NCBI GenBank assembly: GCA_948144175.1
Contig: CANXME010002126.1
Location: forward strand, 372,001-436,000
Direction: 5' to 3'
Origin: Closterium sp. NIES-65
Taxonomy: Eukaryota; Streptophyta; Zygnematophyceae; Desmidiales; Closteriaceae
Length of the DNA: 64,000 nt
Notes under the pieces: generated by a model
Told to the model about the DNA's origin: nothing
Databases searched by the model: none
Seen by the model: the letters and a program-made list of their open reading frames with translations, nothing else
Made by a program: the position numbers and the translations under genes
Shown here: positions 11,849-22,297 of the stretch, in pieces
Position numbering within the stretch: the first letter of the stretch is position 1
Layout: every line of letters begins with the position of its first letter

Positions 11849-13925
11849 GAGAGCCAGGCGAAAAGTCGGGGCCCCCTCGGGACACTCGACAACTTCGCGA
11901 CCCGTTGCGGTGACGCCACGTGTTCGCCCGCCTACTTCGCTTCGGGCAACATGCAGAATTTGGTACATTGTGAATTCAATTCGGGACATTGCGAATTCGA
12001 TTTCGATCGATTCGCGGCGCACATTTTTCGCTTTGGGACGTGATATCGACTTGCTGGCTCGGCGGCGAATGAGAACTTGTGCCACTTGTGCACGACCCCG
12101 CCAAACCCCGCCGAGGCAGGCACCACGAGGGCCGGGCGATGCCTTGACCGTTCCTGTGGGGCACCGACCCCCTTTTCTTGGTGGAAGGGGGCACCGCTCC
12201 TCATTTTCGGCATCTCGTTTCCCTTTCCACCTTTTCCCCAGCTCTATGCCTTCTCCCACATTCACGTCCCTTAGCTTGTAGCCGCTTCCCTTCCCCGCCA
12301 CGTTAGCCGCCCCGAAACTCGGCGAAGTGACGCCGACTTCGCAGGACTTCCCTCTGTATCTCGACCTGGGTAGTGGACTCACTGCCAAGCTCGACGAACA
12401 CGACTACGCCATCCTCGTAGACCATAGGCTAGAGTTCAACGCCCGTTTCTTGGGATTCGGCCTCAAGTGAGTGTCCGTATTGGGATATCGACGTCGACCG
12501 CTGGATACCTTGCAGGTCGTTGTTGTTAGGGTTGTCCCACGTTTTGGTCGGCGCTACTAGTTTAGGGTTTAGATCACTACTCGGTGACGCACACAGCCGT
12601 AGGTCGGCACCGGACTCCGATCACTACAGTAGGTCGGTGCCCGCATCGGTAGGCGCCATTGATTACAACGTAGCGACGGTGGTGCACCGTTCTACTATCG
12701 CCATCCCCGTCAGTTGTCGGTTCCAGAACCCACGTGTCCATCCGTCGTGCCGTGCACGTCCTCAAACACATCTACTACCCATGCATGCGTGCAGGTACGC
12801 ATGAATTCGCGCGGCGCCGGCCAACATGCGATTGTGGTCGATAGGACTCGGCCGGCTTCGGGCGGCGATGGGCAAGGAAGACCACTCATGCTTTGCTACG
12901 GTGTTCGACGCCGACGTAGCTGTTATCCCTCTGCATTCGAGGTGAGCCTAAGTCATGATGGTGTACCATGATGCCTATGTCGCTGCTCCGTTCTGATCGA
13001 CGTCGTGGTGCCTAGCCTGTGCAGCATCGCACCGCTTCCAAAGGCACATTGCAGCGTCGTGGTCATCCTGTACCCCGGCGACTTGTTGCGGGCCGGGGGG
13101 GAGACGATCAGGACCTTTGTCTGGCAATTTGACCCGCAAACTGTGAAACAGTGGCACCGCGACGAGGCGATCCGCGTGCTGAAGTGAGCTCGATAGTGTA
13201 GTCGACGACGCATGCAATTTCGCCGCTAGGCGTTAAGCAAGTCTACTGACGATATGTGCCATGTTGCTTCAGGTTTTTCCGGGCGGCGGTGCTGGCCGAG
13301 CTCGGCCGCGATGGTCGGCAGTGGGAGTGGCCGAAGCCTTCTGCTGAAGAGGTGGCGGACAGGCTCGCCGACTGCGATGAACCCGTTCGAGATGTGAGTA
13401 CCGATCGTTTTACCGTCCTAGAGCGATGCAATTGCCGCCGCCGGTGCTCATCCTTGCTCTCTGCTCTGTTGTTTGCAGAAAATGCGCAGCACCGTCCGGG
13501 ACAGCGACGCAGGCTCTGGCCTCCTATCAATGAGCGCGCTGTGCTGGGTGGTGAACAGGATGGATCGCCTGACCGGCGACGACCGTCGCAGTGCGACCAG
13601 CATGGACAAGGTCCTCGTTTCAGGGTTGAAGGAGCTGCGGATTCGGATGATCACATACATCAAGGAACACGTCGCACGCAAACGGTCAGGCCATGTCGGA
13701 GTTGCTGCCGATGCCTGTGACGACGACGCCGCGGAGTCCCCTTCGGCATCCCAAACAGTCGGTGTCGCCGACACCAGCGGAGAGGCCGGAGACGGCGTCG
13801 ACAAGGCAGATGAAGAGGCAGAAAGGGCTGTGGCGAGGACCGCAAATCAGGAAGAGGAGGAGGATGACACCGACGATCAGGATGATAACGAGGAGGATCG
13901 TGAGGAGCGTGAGCAGGGGCATGGG

Positions 13926-14043
13926 CAGGAGGAGGAGGAGGAGGAGGAGGAGGAGGAGGAGGAGGAGGAGGAGGAGGAGGAGGAGGAGGAGGAGGAGGAG
14001 GAAGAGGAGGAGGATGAGGAGGAGGAGGACAAGGAGGCGGCGG
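13926..14043 (+). repeat. GAG/GAA triplet expansion encoding poly-Glu
   Basis: A purine-only coding-strand tract of about 110 bases encodes more than 30 consecutive acidic residues within exon 4 of the unit B plus-strand gene. Unit A has a shorter, mixed acidic stretch at the matching place, so the expansion arose in B. Confidence 0.9.
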
Positions 14044-16374
14044 CGGCGGAGGCCGTGGAGCAGGGTTTCGGGTCGGTGGAGCAGGTGGCGGAGGGGGAGA
14101 AGCAGCAAGAGGGGGAGGAGGAGGTAGAGTTCCCCTGGGTCGAATTCGAGATGGAGGATGTTGAGGGAGCGGCTGCGGTGGCCGTGGAGGGAGCGGCGGC
14201 AGCCGTGGAGGGAACGGGTGGGATGTCGGCGGATGTTGTGTACGTGCGAGGGGAGGGTGCCGATGTGGAGAATGTCGGCGTGGAGGAGGCGCACGTGGTC
14301 GGCAATGTGGTTGGCGATGCAAAGGAGGAGGATAACGCCGCCGCCCTGACGCCGACAGGCGTGGAGACCACCACAGGGAACGCAGGGGTGGAACGCCGGG
14401 GTGGAGCGGTAGAGGCGGGCCGTCAACCGGGATCCTCAGCAGCTGGTCGGCAGGCAACACCGACCGTCGTCGCGCAGCTGCGACAGGAGAACATGTGGTT
14501 GAGGGCTGAAAATGCTCGTCTCGAGATGGCGCTAAGAGTGGAGAGGGGTCGGGAGGACAGGTTTGCGATGGGGATTGGCCGCCTCGTGGACAAGCTCAGG
14601 TCGTTGGCCGACCAGGTCGCTGCCTCCGACCAGGACGCGTCGAGTCGGCTGATGGACGCGTCCTTGACCATGGCGATGACCGTGACGGAGAACATCACCG
14701 CCAACATGGGTGAAACATGGGATGCGATGAAGGCGTACGCCGAGAGGGCGGAGAGCTGGTTGGACGATCTAGAGAATCCGGAGGGGTTTATGGCGGTGCA
14801 ACGTGCGAACGCGGTCGTCGCCATGGGCAACCACGTGGACGAAGCGAGGAACGGATTGGAGGAATACATATCGAAGCACCTAGTCGCCGCGCAAACCAAC
14901 ATCGCCGCCGCGGTAACTCAACGCGTCGCCGTCCCGCCGCCCACGCCGCCCGCCCCACCGCCAGCCTTCCCGGACGAGCTGATGAAGTCTTTCAAGGCAG
15001 ACGTGTTGAAGGCGGTGACTGAGGCCACCCAGCAGTCGTTTGTTGCGTCCGGGTTAAACCTCATGACCCAGGTGATCGGCCATCTGGCGCCTGGTCGGCA
15101 TGGGTCGTCACCGTTGGACAACGAGGCCGACACGAAGGGTGCGAAAAGGGCGGGCGGCGGAGATGATGCATTGAGCTCGAAGCGGAGCAAGGGAGCTGAT
15201 GGGAGCCGCGGCGTCGACCAGGTGGGTCCAGGCGGCTCGCGGAGCAAGGGAGCCGATGGGAGCGGAGGTACGAGCATGGTCGACCAGCTCAAGAAGAACG
15301 GGGCCAAGGTGATAAGGATGCACAGCAAGGGCGATGGAATCAGGAGTGCAGAGGGGGGCCCTGCCGACCAGGTTGTCGCTCAAGAGGCTGGACCAACAGC
15401 CCCGCCATTGGTCGCCGAGAAGACGGCTAGTCTAGTGACCGCGCCAACGGCGATAGATGGCGGCGCCAAAACCGTCAAGGGACCGTTCGGCGGAGTGGCG
15501 GGGACCACGTCGATCCCCAGCAAACCCCCTGCGGCTAGCAGCGCGCCGGTCGCCCCGTCAGCCGCCAACAACGATGGGCCGTCCCTTGCGGCTACTCCTG
15601 CACCAGCAGGCACGTCTGCCGCCAAGGTTGACGCGGTGAATGCTGCGGCTAACCGCGCTGGTCCGTCCGCCCCAAAGGCGAACGCGCTCAGGGAGATGCT
15701 CAGCCGCATGGAGACCCATCGACAGGACGTGCAGCAGCCTCCCGTGGTCGGTACCGCGCCGGCCACAACAGCACGTCGCTCCGTCACTCCCCAGGTCGCC
15801 GCCACAACGTCCAGTGCCCCACCTACCGCGCCTATCATCGCCGCCCGTCCTCCTGTGGACCCAAAGTCCGCGTTGCTTCGCGCCCGGTTAGGCGCACGTA
15901 CTGCGGCAGCGCCAGCACGGGCTCAGCCGGTATCCAGCTCATGCGCGACGCCGACGTCGGTGACCGTAGCTGCACACACACTTGGTGCGGCTACTGTCGA
16001 AGCGGTGGCGGAGAAGGGCGTGAGTGCAGCGCTAGCCACGGGCGGCGGATCAGTTGACCCTGCACAGGCGGCGAAGGACCACAACGACGTCGATATCGCT
16101 GCCATCCAGGACCTGTTGGAAGCGGTAAACCGCCCCAAGCAGCCCCCTGTGCTGGCCATCTTGGACTCGGCGAGTCCCACCGGTTGTACAGCGGAGCCTT
16201 TGACGACCACTGCTGCGGTCAGCGCGGGAAAGTCGAAACGGAAGGGGACAGTCGACGCAGGGAAAGCGAGGCCAAGCTCGAAGAAGAAAACATGGGTGAC
16301 GTCGGCGATGGTGAAGTCGGTGGAGAAAGGACAGGGGATGGCGACGGCGATGGTGAAGGAGAAGGCAGCGGAGA

Positions 16375-16626
16375 CAGTGAAGGAGAAGGAGGAGGAGATG
16401 GAGGAGAAGGAGAAGGAGAAGGAGGAGAAGGAGAAGGAGAAGGAGAAGGAGGAGGAGAAGGAGGAGGAGGAGAAGGAGAAGGAGGAGAAGGAGAAGGAGA
16501 AGGAGAAGGAGAAGGAGGAGGAGAAGGAGGAGAAGAAGGAGGAGGAGGAGGAGGAGGAGAAGGAGGAGAAGGAGAAGGAGGAGGAGAAGGTGGAAGAGGC
16601 GGAGGTGGAGGAGGAGGAGGCGGCGA
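16375..16626 (+). repeat. GGAGAA/GGAG purine repeat encoding Glu/Lys runs
   Basis: About 250 bases of almost pure purine sequence encode alternating Glu and Lys just before the AP2-like remnant. Unit A has only a short Lys/Glu patch here (about 5310-5410). Long polypurine tracts can form triplex DNA. Confidence 0.85.
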
Positions 16627-17968
16627 GGGAGGAGGAGAATGTGAAGATGAAAGAACGGAAGGGTCATGGCATCCGCCACGACACCACGGGCGACAAGCAA
16701 GGGTGGGTGGGCGAGATTAAGGCACGGGGCGCGTTCCTCCCAAAGACACGGTAAGTCGGATAAACGTCGGCCAAGCGATGATGTCGACGTCGGCGTTCCT
16801 AACGGCCGGTTTCGTGTGATTGCGTGACAGGTTCGATGATATCCTCGGGAAGTATCGAGCGTACAAGACATCAGGCGATGCGCACCATGACGCGCTTTTG
16901 CCCGCGATCTGGTTCCCCGTCGATGCCGACACGAAGGAAGGGAAGTAGAAGTCGGATGCAATGATGTCAGCCATAATTGACCGCGTGTCCTTGTGCGCGG
17001 TGTATGGGAAGGTCGCTGCATCCGCGGTGAGAATGGAGGGCGACACGGATCAGACGACGGCGAAGGTCGCACAGGCGCTGTCGGCCTCCGCTTGCGCCCT
17101 TTGGTGCTTAGTCGAGGGCGACGGCACCCAGGTGGCTGATGCCGTGCGCGAAGGGAAGGCGGCGGCGATGTTGGTCGGCGCGAGCGAGACTACTGCCGCC
17201 GAGTTCAAGAAGGTCATGACGGCGGTGCTGGAGGCCGCGATCAGTAGGCAGCAACCCCTCGGGGAGGTTGCGCACAACGTCGCACCGGCGCTGGAGTCCA
17301 CCGCTCTGGCCAAAGCCTATCCGGGGTTGGATGTTGATGCCGAGGCCAAACTAATCGCACGCGCGACGGTGGAAACCCTCGCGTTCTGGGGAATGTGCCC
17401 CGTGGATGGTCCGAAACTCAGGAAGATCGGCATCGTGGTGCCGCTTGACGCGCAGATGGAGTACGATATCGAACACAGGGGGAGGAAGAGGCAGAGGGGC
17501 AAGCAGGGCAAGGACAGCTCGGGGAAGAAGGGGAGGAAGGGCAGAGCGGGCAAGGACAGCACGGCGGCGTAGTCGGCATAACAATCTGCCATGGGCGGCA
17601 GGAGGGAGCGCAAGTAGGTCTTCTTGCTAGGATGGCCTGGTATTGGCGGCGTCGATTGTGTAGTTTTTGTTCGGATTTTTTTTCGTTTGATTGTATATTT
17701 TTCGTTGGGATTTCTTTTCGGTTGTGGTTGCGTATTTCTTTTGTTGGCTGTAACTTTTTGGTAGTGCATGTTACTAGAACACTCCTCGGCAAGGTCGACC
17801 TGATCTCTACCATGTTACTCAAATGCGGGCCCGGTTCGAGCCACCCCGTCGGCGTATAACAACTCGGCGTCGTACGGTGTCGACAAAGTGCGTCTGGCTG
17901 TATGTATGTATATTCTCGGCGATGAGCCTCATCAGCTAGACCGAGATGGTCTATGGTCGGCGCTTTGG

Positions 17969-18070
17969 TGAATGTGCCGCGCCGCCCATGTGGCTGAAAC
18001 TCTAGGAGGTCGGCATCGATGTGCCGTTTGACGCGCATATCGAGCGGGCATGGACAGCACTGATGCGTAG
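17969..18070 (+). pseudogene. Relic of the last exon of the plus-strand gene
   Basis: This stretch repeats the end of exon 5: the GAATGTGCC, ATCGATGTGCCG and GACGCG blocks and the closing GATGCGTAG are all present in order, with an internal deletion. Its ending is closer to unit A (6400-6574) than to the neighbouring unit B exon. It points to an earlier third copy or to patchy exchange between units. Confidence 0.65.
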
Positions 18071-18330
18071 TCAGCGCGCGGTGGGAGCGCTAGGTGGTAT
18101 GATTGCTCGGTTATAGCGTGATCGACGCCGTTTGCGCCGTTTGCATGCAGTCAGCGATGTCGACATGAAAAAGGCACAATGAATTTCACACAAATGCTGG
18201 CGACTATGTCGGAGTCCGACATATCTGGTTCGGATGTATGTGTTGGATCATGTATGTTCGTGTTGCATCACCGTCAAGAAGTACGATGGGATCACAACGG
18301 TTTGCTAAATTAGGGCATCATCAACCTACG

Positions 18331-21300
18331 CTAACACATATGCACCGAGGATGTTAATGCCGACTTCTTGCGCTTTGACCGAGGACGCTGCGCAGGTGCG
18401 GTCTGCTTGGCCAAGTCGGCCACGGTCTTCGGCATCTGCTCCTCCCAGGTGTCTGGAAACAGGCGGTCGACCCACGTCGTCGGCTTCAGCTCGAGCGCCA
18501 CCAACGCACAGGCGAGGCGTAGCTTCGAGACCACCTTGGGGGCAAGCCCCTTGACGCCCATGCCAGGCTCCTTGGACATCGTCGATGCCGTCTCCGGGTT
18601 GAGCACCGTGAGGGCATCGTAGAAGGTCCCAATGCCCAGTGCCGCGATCGTGTTCAGTGCATCGACCACGGCTTCGGTGTCGGCATCGCCGTCGCTCGCG
18701 CGTAGCTGGCGCACCGCATCCATGGCCTTCAGCATGCGGCGCACCCTCATGTTGAGTGCACCCTGGGTCGCGCCTTTGAGGAGGGTGTGGCGGTCGATGA
18801 ACCCCGGCTCGGCGACCCTGTCGCATAGACGACGGGTGTCATTGGCAATGGCGGAGTTCCAGAGGCGCCAAGCGTCCCGCACGGTCTTTGAATCTCGCCA
18901 AGGTTGCACCACGTTGAGCTCGTAACTGGCCTCCTCTGCCGTCTGGGGGGGTGGCGGGGGTTTCCCATCATCTCTCTTAGCTCCGGTCCCCGTGTTGGCC
19001 GAATCCGCGGAGCCACCCTCGCCCGGAGTTTGATCGGTCGCCAACGGCGGCGCCGCCGGCATCCTCCGGGCTTCTAACACACGGAGTGCCTCGGTGACTC
19101 GAGCAAGCTCGGCGGTGAGCGACGCGATGGTGTCGTTTTGCATCTCGATCGTCTCCTGTAGGCCTAGCTTCTTGAGCGCCGAGCGCTCGACCTCCTTCTT
19201 CAGCACCTCCTTGAGGGACATGTTGTGATACTGGGTGTCCATGCGGACGGATATTTCCTGCAATGTTGAGTGTGCGGAAAGGCGACAAGAGGTTAGAATT
19301 CACCGGCTAAAATTCAACGACGCCGACATGGTCGGCGACTCACCTCCGGCTGAATCTGAGTCGGGTCCCGGCGCTTTTTGATCGTATCGGTGTCGACCGA
19401 CTCGACCCTTTTCGCCCAGTGCTGGAAGAGGGCAATCCTGCAGATCTCGGAACCTTGGACGTACGGGTGCCACGGTGTGCGGACGAGCTTCACCGCGAGG
19501 TCCTCGGCGACGATGCGTCGGAACATCACGAGGGTGCGCAAGAAGTGCACTGCGGCTGCATCGGCGTCGCTCCCGTTAACGGCACGCGTCTCCGCCTGCA
19601 AGTCGGAAAGTGGCGTGGGTTAGTAGGGAGTTGGGCAGCCAACTAGGCCACGACGACTGAAAAACATTGTCGGCGTCGCGTGACATACATCGCGCAGCAT
19701 AGCATCCACTCCGGGGAAGATGTGCGCGGCGAGCAGGTCCAGGAGTTTGTCGGAGGGCTCGACCCTGCTGCGCCCCAAGAAGTAGTCTTGCTTGAGTCCC
19801 GAGTAGCCGGCCTTCCACATCACCACCCCAGCGGGAATGGCCGTGATGTATGCACGCGTCATCTTGTCGAGAGCCCAGTGTCCCAGCTCCGCGATCTCCG
19901 CGCGCGGAGTTCCTCCGATGGCTAGCTCCTGCGCACCTCCGGCGCGGGCGACGTGCACATTCCTTTTGCAGAACACCTTGTTGGTCGTCCACATCTGCCG
20001 AGTCCAACGTTGGTGGGTGGCGGCGGGGAGCTCCTCCTGCTCCTTGTCGTTTCTGGCGAAGAAGAGATGCTTCTTGTACCAGCGTTCGCGTTCTGTGGTG
20101 TCAAGCGGCGGAAGGAAGTCGGTGCCGGAGAACTGACCGATCTGGTCGAGGATGAAGTGCAGCCACAGGCCGGTCTCGCCGACGGCGCACAGCTCCGCTT
20201 CCAGGTGTCGCGCCGCGTAGCTCTGCTGAAGACGGGCATCCTTGGATGTCTTCGAGTTACGCGCGGCGATCACCATGACGACCGGCTGGCTATCCGGGTT
20301 CACCTCCGAGGTGCTCGCCAGGTGGTACAAGAAGACGTCGGGGAGCGTGATCTCGCGGATGCTGGCGCCGCGCAAGAGAGAGTGGTGGGAGAGTAGCGTG
20401 GGCACCTTGACGAGCAGGAATCGCCACAGCGTTTGCGACGGAGTGGTTGCCCGCGGGTTCCACGCCGCCGCCGCCCATGTCGGCAGCACCCTCATCATGA
20501 TCTGGCGGAACTGCTCGACGGTGTAGGTATCGCCGATGGTGCCGCGTCGACGGTCGGCGCAGTTCCTGAACGCAAATCGGCGGGGAAAATCAGTTAGACT
20601 GCATCGACTTCACAGTGCACAGTGATATAGAATAAGGTTGTCGACCAACTTACTTGATGTCCCTCTCGTTCTTGTGGCGGACGTTGAACCGCACCTCCGA
20701 TCTGACCACCGAGATCTCCCTCATGATGCCTAGCTCCTTCTCTCGGTACAGCGTTGCCTCCACCCTCGCCGCCATCTGGCATGCCTTTATGCGGCCGAGG
20801 ATCGTGTGCACAGTTGTCGACCTCACAGGCCCCGTTCGCGTGGCATTGTTCTCCTCCCCGGGCTGGTCAACAATGAGGTTACACTCACGGCTCATTTGCT
20901 TCACGTAGGCGCGCAGCCGGGTTTCGGTGACCCTAGGGCCTTGCAGCCAGATGTACTGTCGGCGGACCACTTTCTCGTTGCACCAATTCTTTTTCTTGTT
21001 GTCGCGGATGTAGTGGCCGATCTCGTCGACGTGCCTAAGTCATTGCTCATGGGGTAGCTTGTCGCGTATCTGCTTCAGCATCTTCGCCGCCCACTTCTTG
21101 TAGTGGTAGATGAACGCGGTGTACAGCCTGAGCGTGCTATCCTTCTCCAAGCATTGTAGGTGTCGTAGGGCGTCCATTATGAGCACGTCGGTGCTGGAGT
21201 ACACCATGTCGTCTACTACAAAGTCCGTCGCCTTCCACCCTTCGCGCGGCACCGGCATGTGCTCATTGTCCTCCTTCTCGTCCTGTTCGAGCATGTCATG

Positions 21301-21651
21301 TATGTATTCAAATTCCCGCCTAAGGCGTTCTTCCAAGGTGCGCGGATTCGTGCTACGCGGAGGACGGTCGTCGACTTCGTCGTCGCTCTCTTCCTCGTCC
21401 TTGTCGTCGTCATCACCTTGGTTTTTCGAGCCGGCCAGCACCGACGAAGGTCCTGGCTGCCCATCTGACGTCGGTGTCGACTTCTTCGTAAACTCCCCCA
21501 TTGGCGGATTCGGTATGTCCTTGGTGTACTCCCCTTCGGGAATCTGAGTCAGTTTGTCAAGATCGTAAAGCAACTTCAGCGTCTCTACGGGGGCAGAGGA
21601 CGGACTGTGGTCGGTTGGGGTACCAACGTCGGGCATGTCGATGTCGTCCAT
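18331..21651 (-). pseudogene. Crypton/Ndc10-like tyrosine recombinase, unit B
   Basis: Four exons on the minus strand: 21651-20654, 20565-19689, 19595-19344, 19257-18331, about 1018 codons. Exons 2 and 3 are exactly as long as in unit A (877 and 252 bases). The catalytic set is again complete: LLRGAS, NSKT, HVAR, GHW and the Tyr nine residues after Trp. The LGRSRVEP and IFPGVD tail is also kept. One in-frame TGA at 21040-21042 interrupts exon 1. Conservation of the catalytic core against a background of many substitutions suggests that both copies were under selection until recently, or that exon 1 stops are late damage. Confidence 0.8.
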
Positions 21652-22297
21652 GTCCGCTCGTATGCTCTACCGCCGGCCGTGGAAGAGGGAAAGATTGGTA
21701 AACCAGAGACGGAAGTGATTCACGTCGACGCCTTAGTGCCGACGTAAGTCTATTCCAGGTCGACGCCTGAGTGCCGCAGCTGGATCGACTCGGCCGTCGA
21801 GTAACCTAGACCCGCAGAGATAGCGAGGGTCCTGTAAAGAAAACGAAATGCCAGATGGCGCACAGGAGCATGAGAGAAACACGAAGTTGAACAGGCAGAA
21901 TGAGAGCGTTGTGCGTGGTCAAAGAGGGGTATGGTTGCGGGCCATTTTGCACCTGCCGCGCTCCACGCAGCCCTCTTTGCAAGCGCCGCAGTGCACGTGC
22001 ATGACGTGTCACGATCGATGCATGTCTACTGTCACGCCGCTCTGCGCTCAACGGCACTCCAGCCGGTGCTTGCCACGGTGGAATTTATGTGCGCCACGTG
22101 CAATAGGCCAATCACCTAGTTCCACTCCCCCGAAATGCCGTAGCGTCCTGCTCTCCCGCGCAAACCTCATCGACCTGCGAGTAGGCGCGTGGCCAGAGGG
22201 TTGGTTGACGCCGACATTCCCTGAGTCTGGGGATCTCTTCGCCTATGCATTGTTTGGTCCGCATAGAACCATCCTGTCAGAGTATTATAGCTGATGC

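Larger units (their letters stand above)
12300..17572 (+). pseudogene. Plus-strand gene of unit B, paralogue of 1457-6574
   Basis: Exons by comparison with unit A: about 12300-12466, 13025-13183, 13273-13393, 13479-16750, 16831-17572. Intron phases are the same as in A and exons 2 and 3 have identical lengths. No in-frame ATG is left in exon 1, and exon 5 has an in-frame TAG at 16946-16948. The Glu-rich segment has grown into a near-pure Glu run at 13926-14043, and a Glu/Lys run fills 16375-16626. The AP2-like stretch keeps HGIR and GWVGEIK but lacks the part with NRYIG and LAYEHAI. The C-terminal exon keeps the Lys-rich tail. A pseudogene is the simplest call. Confidence 0.65.
11530..22222 (+). 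mobile_element. Crypton-like two-gene unit B (decayed)
   Basis: Second, diverged copy of the unit at 613-11166, with the same leader, palindrome, convergent gene pair and right flank. Protein-level similarity between the recombinase genes is high and intron phases are identical. Unit B differs by long Glu and Glu/Lys expansions in the plus-strand gene, loss of part of the AP2-like stretch, loss of the start codon region, and a relic of the last plus-strand exon at 17969-18070. Confidence 0.7.

Noticed and set aside
13693-14460. Arg-rich and Pro-rich long frames opposite or shifted to the poly-Glu tract
   Set aside because: They are shadow frames of GAG triplet repeats and disappear outside the low-complexity stretch.
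613-22222. Retrovirus-type or DDE integrase element for the first two units
   Set aside because: There is no reverse transcriptase, protease or DDE core. The catalytic pattern is that of a tyrosine recombinase.
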